From Pedosphaera sp. (lineage in GTDB: Bacteria; Verrucomicrobiota; Verrucomicrobiia; Limisphaerales; UBA9464): a DNA stretch of 12,223 nucleotides. The DNA lies in NCBI GenBank assembly GCA_009695405.1, contig SIAZ01000098.1, positions 1-12,223 of the forward strand. The letters are read 5' to 3'. Below, piece by piece: positions 1 to 8,108 of this stretch (positions are counted from its first letter, which is position 1; each line of letters begins with the position of its first letter). A model generated the notes under the pieces. The model was not told the origin of the DNA. It saw nothing but the letters and a program-made list of their open reading frames with translations, and did not search any database. Position numbers and translations under genes: made by a program.

Positions 1-297
1 CCAACCGGATGGGGCAACAATTTCCGGCAAGTCGACAGAACTCGCCGAAGCTGACGGCGTGCGGTGCACGGGAACGAAGGCCGGACTGTTTTGGGAGGCG
101 ATAGAATGGGTTGGTTGAGGTAGCTGTGTTTGCTGTGTTTGCTGAGTGATCCGTAGCCAGCGATCAATCGAAAGAGGATGAACACCCAGACTCGCAGCAA
201 ACTCAGTCTTCGAGAGTCCCGAGCTTTTAAATCCAGTGATTAGCAGTTGGATTTCAGCAAGACCACGCCGCTTCCGAGACGGTTTAATTGAGTTCAT
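1..297 (-). CDS. tnpA: IS66-type accessory protein TnpA (helix-turn-helix), 3' end cut by the window edge
   Basis: The open frame runs for 99 codons from an ATG at 297 to the window edge with no stop. Residues 6-50 read as the helix-turn-helix of IS66 OrfA/TnpA: a basic start (SRKRR), then AEIQLLITGFKSSGLSKTEF, then a recognition segment with GVHPLSIDRWLR. The segment near residues 85-99 (DLPEIVAPSGW) matches the family's short C-terminal beta motif, usually of the form E-I-V-L-P-x-G. Between the two is a low-complexity linker with a QQTQQTQ run, encoded by a 9-bp direct repeat (CTGTGTTTG twice, 124-141). In IS66 elements this small protein precedes tnpB and the DDE transposase and is needed for transposition. 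The short leader of about 60 bp between the start and the element's terminus also fits. Confidence 0.8.
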   Translation of the reverse strand, partial: MNSIKPSRKRRGLAEIQLLITGFKSSGLSKTEFAASLGVHPLSIDRWLRITQQTQQTQLPQPTHSIASQNSPAFVPVHRTPSASASSVDLPEIVAPSGW

Positions 298-337
298 CCG
301 CTCAGGCTAAACCCAAGGAAGGCGAATTGGGAATCAT

Positions 338-357
338 GGGGTTCGGCGTACGCTTAC
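338..357 (-). repeat. Putative terminal inverted repeat of the IS66-type element
   Basis: Read on the minus strand from 357, the bases are GTAAGCGTACGCCGAACCCC, which resembles the conserved outer end of IS66-family elements. The matching inverted copy would lie at the other end of the element, outside the window, so its length and identity cannot be confirmed here. Confidence 0.6.
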
Positions 358-2119
358 CTTTTATGATCTCTGGTTCCGCTGGATTCTCGGGGTTTTCTCG
401 GTGCTTCTCGGTGTCACTGTCCTCTTTATTTCTAAAATCCATGTCGCTTCGCTTCCCGATATCGATCCTCCAATCAAAGTCAGATATCTCGACCGACTAC
501 AGGCTCGATCCCTCATTAGTACGGCGCGTCACTCTGCGGATCAGAAAGATCTGAAGGGATCAATCACTGCCTGGCTATCGGCCGCAGCCAATGATCCCGC
601 CAATCTGAATGTCTATCGAGGTATCCTCCAGACCCTCCGCGAAACACCTAAAGTACCCAGTGAATTTATCCGTTTTGGGTACGCCTCCGGTTTCCAATTA
701 CTGCAACGGACTGCCACCAATCTCAACGATCTAACCCTTGTCGCCCACTTTAATTACAAGGCGTCTCTTTATGAGGCTAATATCGAGATTCTGACGCCAC
801 TGGTGACCAACCACACCGTTGAAACGGCACGTTTTCTGGCTGAAGCTTATTTTGAAGAAGATCAAATGGGGGCTTTCGGCCAGTTTTTAGAAAAACATGC
901 CTCCAAACTTCACTCGGGCCCAGAACTCGAGCTCATCCTCAACGGTTGGGCTGCTGCTTGGGGCCCTGCTGCAGGGTTGTCCGAAGGTCACCGAAACTTA
1001 GCGAAATCTCGTCAAAATACTCTCATAGCAATCGATGCGGCCAAAGTTCAACTTAAGGTCTTTTTCTTCATTGGCGACCTCGAAGCCTATCGGAATGCCT
1101 TTGAATTTCTGGTCGAACGTAATCAAGAAGACATGCGAGATCATGTGCGTCTGTGGAGCCTTCTTGTCCAAGCCGGTCGTACCGCAGAAGCAAAAACTCT
1201 CGCCCAGAATTTGAGTCGCCAACCGGCCACTGAAACAGATGCCGTCAGAATGTGTCGCACCTTGCAGTCTCTCAATTTATTTCAATTCGCCGCTGATTTT
1301 ACTGACAAACAACGGTCTATTTTTGTTTATTCAAATGAACTCTGGCTGATTTCAGCCGACCTTTATATTCGACTCGCCGACTGGACTCAACTGAGAGAAC
1401 TCGCAGTGCAAATGCGGTCCACACCGAACGTTGCCGAAACAATGAAAGCCTACGGTTGGTTTCTCGAAGGATTTGTTGATGTTCAACAGCAAAATGACGG
1501 TGCCGCTGACGTCTGTTTTACCCAAACTGTTGAGGCTGGATTCTCTAATCCCCAACTTGCCGCGCGCACGGCGACTCAACTGCGGCGCCTCAATCGGCCC
1601 AAGTTCGCCCTAGCACTCCTTCAACGTCTGGAAAAGGACTTCGCCACTTCCGCCTCTTTCTGGTTCGAACTCAGCGCCGCCGCCTACGAGTCTAAAAATC
1701 AGGAATTACTTCAGTCTTCCATCGAAAAGGCTTAATCTATCGATCCTAAAAACCGAGTTATAGCTCAAAATTATGCGGCAATACTCGTTGCTACAGAGAA
1801 CAAGGCCGACCTTGCTCTGAAAATTACCCTCCAGTTAATTGCTAGCAATCCCACTTCAATTGATCTCCGAATCAATCAGTGTCTCGCCTTAATCAATGGA
1901 GGCCGAATCGCCGATGCCGACTTGGCTCTTCGCAAACTCGATGCTTCAAAATCACCTCCCAATTCACAATCGGTAATTCATTATGCTTGGTTCCGTATTC
2001 ACGAAAGTCGTCAACAAAAAGATCTCGCCCGCCGCGCCGCCGCTGAAATCAATCGAACCTTCCTGCTTCAATCTCAAATCGATCGTCTGGAACGTAGCCT
2101 GAAAAGCTTTGGCGCCTAA
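358..2119 (+). pseudogene. Membrane-anchored TPR-like protein gene, 5' truncated by an IS and interrupted by an in-frame TAA
   Basis: One reading frame codes for a protein-like sequence from the IS junction at 358 to the TAA at 2117-2119, broken only by a TAA at 1733-1735. Just after the junction comes a hydrophobic helix (FRWILGVFSVLLGVTVLFI, about 374-430), so the original protein was probably anchored by an N-terminal transmembrane segment whose upstream start was lost. The rest is helical and solenoid-like, with TPR-style pairs such as RPKFALALLQRLEKDF and SFWFELSAAAYESKNQ. At the stop the text reads SIEKA-stop-SIDPKNRV. TPR units commonly read KALSIDPKN, so the TAA looks like a Leu codon TTA changed by one base. 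A GTG at 401 could start a 444-residue product ending at 1735, but it would begin in the middle of the membrane helix. The tail at 1736-2119 keeps the same frame. A sequencing error at 1734 is possible. The function is unknown; TPR proteins usually mediate protein contacts. Confidence 0.72.
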
Positions 2120-2203
2120 GGTCCTCTGACGCTTTGTTTCGCCGAATCTATTTCTCAGAGTTCCTGCTTTAGTCGTGCCGCTTCGTCCCTTTATCTTCTC
2201 CAA

Positions 2204-2776
2204 ATGTTGCTCTGGCGGGAATCTATTCCTAAGGACTGGTTGTCTTTCATTATTGCCAATCTACCGGCCGTTCTCGTGGATCATGCGCATCTCGAACGAA
2301 AGGCCGCAACCACGGCTCTGAACTTAGAAAAGTACAGACAACTCTACCACCGCGTCCATGAACTTAATGCCATTGCCATCGAGGAATTGCAGCACTTTGA
2401 ACAGGTCCTAAAAATTCTAAACAAACGCGGAATCCCCTTCGGTCAACCCCTCAAAAGTCCTTGGATTAGCGGGATGATGTCCTCCATTCGAAAAGGCCAA
2501 AATCTAACGGTAATTGATCATCTGATCGTTTGCGCCCTTATCGAAGGACGAAGCTGCGAGAAGTTCCAACTCATCGCTCACGCTTTATCCAAAACTGATC
2601 CTGAGCACTCTCAGTTTTATGAGACTTTAGTCGCGTCTGAAGGCAATCATTACGCCTCGTATCTTATCATTGCTCGTCATATTGATGAATCAGAGACCCA
2701 GCGCCGGTTGGATTGGTATTTGGATCTCGATGCTCGTTTAATCCGCGAACCTAATCCTCTGCCAATGCTTCACTGA
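2204..2776 (+). CDS. miaE: tRNA 2-methylthio-N6-isopentenyladenosine-37 hydroxylase MiaE
   Basis: MiaE is a non-haem diiron monooxygenase that hydroxylates ms2i6A at position 37 of tRNAs to ms2io6A, using O2, after MiaA and MiaB have acted. The 190-residue protein shows the ferritin-like ligand set of the family: E31 in DHAHLERKAA, E61xxH64 in EELQHFEQV, E114 in ALIEGRSCEKF, and E146xxH149 in SEGNHY. The stretch NKRGIPFG at 73-80 is also typical. Length and order of motifs agree with a complete enzyme. ATG 2204 was chosen because no ATG, GTG or TTG precedes it in frame after the upstream stop, and MLLWRESIPKDWL lines up with the usual short N-terminus before DW. No clear Shine-Dalgarno is present. 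It follows the TPR remnant by 84 bp. The miaA and miaB partners are not in the window. Confidence 0.9.
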   Translation: MLLWRESIPKDWLSFIIANLPAVLVDHAHLERKAATTALNLEKYRQLYHRVHELNAIAIEELQHFEQVLKILNKRGIPFGQPLKSPWISGMMSSIRKGQNLTVIDHLIVCALIEGRSCEKFQLIAHALSKTDPEHSQFYETLVASEGNHYASYLIIARHIDESETQRRLDWYLDLDARLIREPNPLPMLH

Positions 2777-2898
2777 TAACACTCTCACTCAGTTCCTTAT
2801 TGGCCCACTTGAATCCTGCGATTGAATGATTGTTTTTTGACTTGTCGTGTTTATTCAATCCCGCACTCGCCAAACCTCCGCCACAAGGCTTTCCTTTA

Positions 2899-4668
2899 AT
2901 GATGCTTTTCCCACGCCGATTTTCTCATTTCCTTGCGCTTGCCGTCGCTCTTTCACGGATCACTCAGGCAAGTTCATTGAAAAAGGCAACCCCTGATGCC
3001 CCCGCTGATTGGCGTCGGGATCAACGTATTATTGATCTCCACCAACACGTCAATGGAACCGAGGCTACTCTCAGCCGCTGGCTCAAGATCATGGACCGTG
3101 TCGGTGTCGGGATCGGCGTCAATCTGTGCGGTGGCACGGTGACCGCAAAACCGGGTGAGATTTCAGCCTTTCAAAACACCCAAAAACTGGCTGACCGCCT
3201 TGCCCCAGGCCGTTCTCTCCTCTACTTCAATCTCGATTACGCCGCTTGGGACAATCCCGATTTTAGTGAACGCGCAGTTAAACAAGTCGAACGCGCAAAA
3301 GAACTCGGGGCCGCTGGATTAAAAGAGTACAAACGATTGGGTCTTTTCCTTCGCGATTCCAAAGGTGAACTCATCAAAATTGATGATCCAAAGCTGGATC
3401 CTATTTGGAAACGCTGCGGCGAGCTTGGCCTACCGATCAGTATTCATGTCGCCGATCCACGGGCTTTCTGGTTGCCTTACTCCGTTCAAATTGAACGTTG
3501 GACTGAACTAAAAGACCACAAAAGCTGGTGGTTTGGTGATTCAAAACAATTCCCGTCGCGCGAAACGCTGCTGAACGATCTCGACCGGGTTATCGCTCGA
3601 CACCGTCAGACAACCTTCGTCTGTGCTCACTTCGCCAATAATGCCGAAGATATCGACTGGGTAGATCGCAAACTAGATCAACACCCCAATATGAATGCCG
3701 ATCTCGCTGCCCGCATTCCGGAACTAGGCCGGCACGATCCAGAAAAACTTCGGCATCTCTTTATCAAGCATCAGGATCGCATTTTCTTTGCCACAGATTT
3801 CCAAATGTACGACAAACTCATTCTAGGCAGTTCCGGCGACGCAGAGCGTCCTACCGATGAGGATGCCCTTGATTTCTATCGCAAAGAATGGCGATGGCTC
3901 GAAACCAAGGACCACAACTGGCCCCACATGACCCCCATCCAAGGTAAATGGAACATTAGCTCCATTGGCTTGCCTGAGTCGGTACTACGCAAAATCTATT
4001 TCGATAACGCACGAAAACTACTCGTTCGCTCAATGCCCTTTGCCACACTCCGAGCAAAACATATCACCCGTGATTTTCAACCTAATGGGACTCTCGACGC
4101 TTCTGAGTGGGCTTCCGCACCCCTCTTCCGTCTCGAACAAGAGTGCGTCGACGGAAAAGTGCACACGGAGGTCAGTACCTCCGTTCGACTACTCTGGTCA
4201 GATCGCTTTCTTTATTTGTCCTTCCAGTGTCCTTTTACCGTATTAACCGACTTTGGACCGGCTAAATCGGGTGAACGTGTCCACAAGGAGGGTTCTCTCT
4301 GGGATAAAGATGTCGTCGAATTTTTCTGTGCGCCCGACACAAACCATCTCAGACGTTACACGGAATTCGAGTGGGCTCCCAACAATGAAGCTTTGGACTT
4401 AGTCCTTCGGGATGGCAGTTCTGATTTCATCTGGAGCAGTAAAATGGAATGGACGGTCAAAGTAGATCCAGTCGCCAAAATCTGGCGTTGTGAAGCTCGA
4501 ATTCCGCTGAAGGCTCTCAGCGAGACATCCCCGAGTGTTGGCTCTCGATGGCGGGCCAACTTTTACCGCCTCGACCGTTCCAGTAAATCGGCTCTGGCAT
4601 CTAACCCGGTCCTCAACGGTTCCTTTCACACACCCGATCGCTTTGGATGGTTGGAGTTTATCCGGTAA
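2899..4668 (+). CDS. Secreted amidohydrolase (TIM barrel) fused to a CBM9-like domain
   Basis: The predicted product has 589 residues. Residues 1-25 form a signal peptide (basic RRF, then a hydrophobic run FLALAVALS, and ITQAS before the mature part), so the protein is exported. Residues 43-378 look like an amidohydrolase-2 (PF04909-type) metal-dependent barrel: H48 and H50 in DLHQH, K142/K145 in GLKEYKRLG, H183 in ISIHVADP, H244 in FVCAHFANN and D300 in FFATDFQMY. Residues 383-589 resemble the CBM9-like domains of carbohydrate-active proteins (GTLDASEWASAPLF, LWDKDVVEFFCAPD, YTEFEWAPNNEALDL, a closing GWLEFIR). The start was placed at ATG 2899 because it begins the signal peptide cleanly; an in-frame TTG at 2830 would add 23 residues ahead of it. 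The hydrolysed substrate cannot be named. A role in breaking down sugar- or aromatic-derived compounds is inference. Confidence 0.85.
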   Translation: MMLFPRRFSHFLALAVALSRITQASSLKKATPDAPADWRRDQRIIDLHQHVNGTEATLSRWLKIMDRVGVGIGVNLCGGTVTAKPGEISAFQNTQKLADRLAPGRSLLYFNLDYAAWDNPDFSERAVKQVERAKELGAAGLKEYKRLGLFLRDSKGELIKIDDPKLDPIWKRCGELGLPISIHVADPRAFWLPYSVQIERWTELKDHKSWWFGDSKQFPSRETLLNDLDRVIARHRQTTFVCAHFANNAEDIDWVDRKLDQHPNMNADLAARIPELGRHDPEKLRHLFIKHQDRIFFATDFQMYDKLILGSSGDAERPTDEDALDFYRKEWRWLETKDHNWPHMTPIQGKWNISSIGLPESVLRKIYFDNARKLLVRSMPFATLRAKHITRDFQPNGTLDASEWASAPLFRLEQECVDGKVHTEVSTSVRLLWSDRFLYLSFQCPFTVLTDFGPAKSGERVHKEGSLWDKDVVEFFCAPDTNHLRRYTEFEWAPNNEALDLVLRDGSSDFIWSSKMEWTVKVDPVAKIWRCEARIPLKALSETSPSVGSRWRANFYRLDRSSKSALASNPVLNGSFHTPDRFGWLEFIR

Positions 4669-4718
4669 CCTCCCTCTTTACTCGACTGCCTAACCCAAGA
4701 ATCACAGACTCGTGCTCG

Positions 4719-4755
4719 GTCCGGCCAGAGTCTTAAGACCAGACGGACAATCGGC
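4719..4755. repeat. Imperfect inverted repeat between convergent genes
   Basis: Between the convergent amidohydrolase gene and the 149-residue gene there are matching arms GTCCG (about 4719) and CGGAC (about 4745) around an inner palindrome GTCTTAAGAC. The sequence could fold in both directions and help end transcription, but it has no T-run, so it is not called a terminator. Confidence 0.2.
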
Positions 4756-4847
4756 AAAATCGCGGGTTAGCTTAAAATTTAATGATCCAACGAGGAGGGT
4801 AAACCGAAGTAAATCCCTGCTCTGTGGGAACATCTTTGATCCGTTTT

Positions 4848-5297
4848 TCACCACAAAAACGAGGACATCGAAGCCACTTCACTCGCCTCCGTCACCAGTG
4901 AAACGCGCCAACCCGCAAGTTTTCCTAACGCTTTATAATCAGCCTCTGACAATTGGACATGGGACCATCGACGACCAAAGAAACCTCGCTTTACACTTCG
5001 ATCAATCACCTGCGGTTTAGTATCACTCCCGCCCCTCATTTCGATCCGAAGTGTTAACTTCGGCGGTACGGGCTTAGAAATCTTCCATAGCACATCAAAT
5101 CGAAGACTCCGAACCCGAGTCGGATCGGATCTTAAGAGACTCTGATAGGCGTCTCTCTCATACAAACTCGGCGACAAAGTGTGGCGCCCAGCAGAATCAA
5201 TCAGATGCGGTAGAACCTTGATTACCCGCCCCTCAGTGGCCTGAAGCCAGCCGAGCGATATTAGCATCATCAGTAGAAAAAAAAAGCGTGGTCGCAT
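4848..5297 (-). CDS. Exported protein of unknown function (149 residues)
   Basis: The product begins with a short basic end and a strong hydrophobic core (MRPRFFFLLMMLISLGWLQA), a clear signal peptide, so it should cross or stay in the inner membrane. The mature part, about 125 residues, alternates hydrophobic and polar residues as a beta-rich domain would (RVRSLRFDVLWKIS, KLTLRIEMRGG, WSHVQLSEADYKALGKLAGW, WRVSLVTEA). It contains no cysteines or recognisable catalytic motif. I chose ATG 5297 over the TTG at 5303 because it sits 2 nt after the upstream gene's TGA, typical of translational coupling, and starts the signal peptide directly. It is almost certainly co-transcribed with the 6430-5300 gene and probably works with it. 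I do not recognise the family. Confidence 0.68.
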   Translation of the reverse strand: MRPRFFFLLMMLISLGWLQATEGRVIKVLPHLIDSAGRHTLSPSLYERDAYQSLLRSDPTRVRSLRFDVLWKISKPVPPKLTLRIEMRGGSDTKPQVIDRSVKRGFFGRRWSHVQLSEADYKALGKLAGWRVSLVTEASEVASMSSFLW

Positions 5298-5299
5298 TA

Positions 5300-6430
5300 T
5301 CAAAATATCTTGGGCTGCCCAACAGAAAGGATCGCGGGGCGCGGAGCAAAAACGGGGGCAGAAATCGGTGGGACGGTAGAGATTGAGGATGCAGGACTCA
5401 CTGAGGGTAAGAAAGAAGTCTTCGGCACCACGAGCGCGGAACTAGCACCAAAAGATCCAAATCCAGAAGAGGCGACTCCAGAGGATAAGGCAGTTGTTGG
5501 AGTGGTGGGCGAAGAACCAAAACCCTCACTGCGTGTTCCACTCAAAGTATCGCGAGCAGAAAAAGCTTGGGCTGGCTGAAGTGTTGGATCAAACCGATTT
5601 GCTTGCCTCTCAAATCCTTCCTTCAAATTTTTGCTGAATGCCGGATCCTCGTTGGGACTGCGAAACTCTTTCAACCTCGCAGACTCACTAAAATTCGAGG
5701 TCGTCTCACCCGCCTGTCGAGTCGCCGAATCACCTCGCCCTACACCAAATTGAAACCAAACCATCTGAGATTCTGGTGGACTGGATTCTCGGTTGGCTTG
5801 ATAGGATCGAATAGACTCCCGTGCCGCCGCAGTCAGTTTGTCAGCCAAATTTTCCGAGGTAATGGGCGTCTCACGAGTCTCTTTAGTTCCACCCTCTTGC
5901 TTGGTGACTTCGTTCTGGATAGCATCATTCCCCTCTGACTGCTTCAAAAGCGCCTTCTTACCTGCGGCGATCGAGTCTGCCTCCTTTTTCTTGTCGTCAT
6001 CTTTGCTAAGTTGCGAACGATTTTTGTCTCGACTGAAATCAGGAATAACCTCTCCTGCTGTTGCCTTATTAGCTTCTTTGTCGCCCCCAGAGACGGACTC
6101 CCGCAACCAGTTTCGTCGACGGTCTAATTCATCGATCAGCCGCTTCTGTATTTTGGGATCCAAGCTGGGAACAGATGCTTGAGGAATCGGCATAGGAGCC
6201 TCTATCGCTCCACTCAGTGAATTACCCGATTTGAAAACATCAAACTGCCGATTCCTTAACAATTTATTCATCAAACCGACGCGCTCAGCTTCAGTCTGGC
6301 CCGTCGGAATCGACTTCTTAATCTCGTCATCTGAGCGACGGGCACCGCTCACCTGCGCTTTTTCTTCTGCCAATACGGCCATCACCCAGCAACTGGCGAC
6401 GAAAGACCTGAAGCACTGATGGAAATTCAT
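5300..6430 (-). CDS. Exported low-complexity protein of unknown function (376 residues)
   Basis: The N-terminus (MNFHQCFRSFVASCWVMAVLAEE) reads as a signal peptide, possibly cleaved after VLA. Residues 25-150 are highly charged and helical, with a short conserved-looking stretch LDRRRNWLRES near 102-112. Residues 110-215 are rich in K, D and E and look disordered. The last 80 residues are rich in S, P, T and A, ending in several PxxP-like runs. There are few hydrophobic core segments, so this is more likely a periplasmic or surface-associated scaffold than an enzyme. The start ATG at 6430 is preceded by AGAGG three bases upstream, one of the few Shine-Dalgarno-like sites here. It lies 2 nt upstream of the 149-residue exported protein gene and 117 bp downstream of mrp, so it may have its own promoter. 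The family is not recognised. Confidence 0.68.
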   Translation of the reverse strand: MNFHQCFRSFVASCWVMAVLAEEKAQVSGARRSDDEIKKSIPTGQTEAERVGLMNKLLRNRQFDVFKSGNSLSGAIEAPMPIPQASVPSLDPKIQKRLIDELDRRRNWLRESVSGGDKEANKATAGEVIPDFSRDKNRSQLSKDDDKKKEADSIAAGKKALLKQSEGNDAIQNEVTKQEGGTKETRETPITSENLADKLTAAARESIRSYQANRESSPPESQMVWFQFGVGRGDSATRQAGETTSNFSESARLKEFRSPNEDPAFSKNLKEGFERQANRFDPTLQPAQAFSARDTLSGTRSEGFGSSPTTPTTALSSGVASSGFGSFGASSALVVPKTSFLPSVSPASSISTVPPISAPVFAPRPAILSVGQPKIF

Positions 6431-6547
6431 AGACCTCTTTTAGCCTCACCCATTTACGCAGTCAAAGTGGATTCAGAAAAACTACACTCAATCCGTCGAT
6501 AATCTGAGCTACTATCCCCGCCTAAAATAAAAAGTTACCGCCAATTC

Positions 6548-7606
6548 TCACTTAAAACGCTCGAACAAACCGAGTGCAATTGCCTTGAAAGCGGACGCCG
6601 CCAATCCGTTGGGTTCGGCCGATACTACCGGCACACCACGATCTCCAGCCTCTCGAATGGCAACAAAAAGAGGGATTTCGCCTAAAAATGGGACTCCCTT
6701 ACGTATCGCTTCCGTGCGGCCTCCACCCTTCCCAAAAATATCAATCCGAGCCCCTTCTGGAGTCGTAAAACCGCTCATATTCTCCACAATTCCAAGAATA
6801 GGTACCTGAACCTTTTCAAACATACTGACCCCCTTACGTACTACTCCAAGGGACGCTTCTTGGGGCGTGGTCACAATCACTCCCCCATCCAACGGGACGG
6901 TCTGGCAGAGCGACAATTGCGCATCCCCAGTCCCCGGAGGCAAATCAACGAGGAGAAAATCTAACTCCCCCCACTCCACTTGATGGACAAACTGATGGAT
7001 GGTCTTCTGGATCATTGGTCCTCTCCAAATAACCGCCTGCTCGGGGGCAATCATGAAACCCATACTCATCAACTTCACCCCATGCCGCACCGGTGGCACA
7101 AGGCGCGACTCATCTTCGGTCAACCCCGGTTTCTCCTGAATTCCCATCATCAAAGGGATGCTCGGACCATAAATATCACAGTCCAAAAGTCCTACATTGG
7201 CCCCTAACTGAGCCAAGGCGACCGACAAATTCACCGCACAAGTTGACTTACCCACACCGCCTTTACCTGAGGCAACGGCAATAATATGGGCAATACCCGG
7301 AATCCGATTTCGATTAACGGACCCTCCCCCCGCTGTGGTAGCCGCCTGCTGGGTGGTCGGTACTTGCACCTGCACATGAGCGTCGGTTAACCCAGGAATC
7401 TGATCTCGTAATGCCAATCGCGCCGCATCCGCTATTTGATCGCCAATTTCTCGGTTCGGTGATGTCAATTCCAACAAGACTCCCACCGCCATACCGTCGA
7501 TCTGGACCCCTTTGACCAAGCCAAAGGAAACGATATCCCGACTGTAACCGGGATACTTAACCACTCGAAGTGCGGCAAGAACGGATTCTTCAGTAATGGA
7601 CGACAT
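6548..7606 (-). CDS. mrp: Mrp/NBP35-type P-loop ATPase, iron-sulfur cluster carrier
   Basis: The product has 352 residues from ATG 7606, which begins MSSITEESVLAALRVVKYPG as Mrp proteins do; an in-frame start at 7636 would add 10 unconserved residues. Residues 1-82 are the MIP18/DUF59 domain. Residues 104-350 are the P-loop ATPase, with the deviant Walker A GKGGVGKST at 114-122, switch motif LDCDIYGPSIP at 141-151 and Walker B LVDLPPGTGD at 219-228. The family delivers Fe-S clusters to apo-proteins and usually binds the cluster with a CxxC after NMSxF. Here that place reads NMSGFTTPEGARIDIFG (277-292) and both cysteines are missing. The gene ends the isc operon and its start overlaps the upstream 167-residue gene by 17 bp, which suggests coupled translation. 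It acts in the cytoplasm. Confidence 0.92.
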   Translation of the reverse strand: MSSITEESVLAALRVVKYPGYSRDIVSFGLVKGVQIDGMAVGVLLELTSPNREIGDQIADAARLALRDQIPGLTDAHVQVQVPTTQQAATTAGGGSVNRNRIPGIAHIIAVASGKGGVGKSTCAVNLSVALAQLGANVGLLDCDIYGPSIPLMMGIQEKPGLTEDESRLVPPVRHGVKLMSMGFMIAPEQAVIWRGPMIQKTIHQFVHQVEWGELDFLLVDLPPGTGDAQLSLCQTVPLDGGVIVTTPQEASLGVVRKGVSMFEKVQVPILGIVENMSGFTTPEGARIDIFGKGGGRTEAIRKGVPFLGEIPLFVAIREAGDRGVPVVSAEPNGLAASAFKAIALGLFERFK

Positions 7607-8093
7607 AAATAGGTGAATGGGTAGGGTTGGGAACAAGATCTAGGGGCGGAAGCTTTTTAGTTTTAGGAACAAACACGATCTGAGAATTCTGCCCCTCTCG
7701 CTTACTAAAGACGCCTGAGAACCTTCGTTGACCATCAACCCCCACTGAGGGTTTGTCGAAGGTATCACAGACAATATCGCAGAAGTTCCACGATTGGATT
7801 TCGTGGATTGCTAAGTGCGTCTCAAAGAAGGGAGAGAGACTCAACTGTCCCTTCGCTTGGGTGTTTTTGACGGCACCAAATAGCGGCGTAGAAATCGCCG
7901 ACAGGATTTGAAAGGCGAGGGTTCGCGGTTCGACGGACAACGCTGCTCGCAGTGAGTAAATCCAAGCAACAGGCTCCGAGACGACTCTGATTTGACAGGG
8001 GTATTTCAAACCTAATGGAAGGCCCAAAGAGGGCAATGATCGCTCACATTCGGCGCTTCTATCCAAAAAGTTCAAGGAACTGAGTTGAATCAT
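7590..8093 (-). CDS. Unknown protein encoded inside the isc operon (167 residues)
   Basis: The frame opens with ATG 8093, 15 bp after the iscS-like stop codon, and closes at 7590, overlapping the start of mrp by 17 bp. This spacing is what an operon gene would show, and no competing gene covers this stretch on either strand. The protein is soluble: no signal peptide or membrane span. It has four scattered cysteines (in AECERS, YPCQI, NFCDIVCD) and a hydrophobic middle (TLAFQILSAISTPLFGAV, about 59-76). The tail from 130 on is basic and proline-rich. Codon use looks like that of its neighbours. I do not recognise a family. An Fe-S-related role is suggested only by position, and a chance open frame cannot be fully excluded. 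Confidence 0.55.
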   Translation of the reverse strand: MIQLSSLNFLDRSAECERSLPSLGLPLGLKYPCQIRVVSEPVAWIYSLRAALSVEPRTLAFQILSAISTPLFGAVKNTQAKGQLSLSPFFETHLAIHEIQSWNFCDIVCDTFDKPSVGVDGQRRFSGVFSKREGQNSQIVFVPKTKKLPPLDLVPNPTHSPIYVVHY

Positions 8094-8108
8094 TCGTTCT
8101 GGAGACCT

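Larger units (their letters stand above)
1..357 (-). mobile_element. IS66-type insertion sequence, one end (partial, runs off the left edge)
   Basis: This segment combines a minus-strand IS66-type accessory gene with a terminus that fits the IS66 family. Read from 357 inward on the minus strand, the sequence begins GTAAGCGTACGCCGAACCCC, and IS66 elements typically start with GTAAGC-like inverted repeats. From base 358 onward the plus strand abruptly becomes coding for an unrelated membrane protein, which supports 357/358 as the junction. IS66 elements usually duplicate 8 bp of target, so CTTTTATG at 358-365 would be one copy; the other copy lies outside the window. The rest of the element (tnpB, tnpC, far end) is not visible. 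The family call rests on the protein and the terminal bases. The exact boundary is inferred. Confidence 0.72.

Noticed and set aside
288..554. Open frame across the IS junction starting with TTG
   Set aside because: It joins the IS leader to an out-of-frame reading of the TPR gene. The protein text is coding-like only in the other frame.
1964..2203. Minus-strand open frame between the TPR remnant and miaE
   Set aside because: It lies mostly antisense to the TPR tail and has no motif or start-site support.
4842..4861. Hairpin CGTTTTT/AAAAACG overlapping the stop codon of the 149-residue gene
   Set aside because: The stem is AT-rich, has no GC core and no following T-run in either direction, and may be chance.
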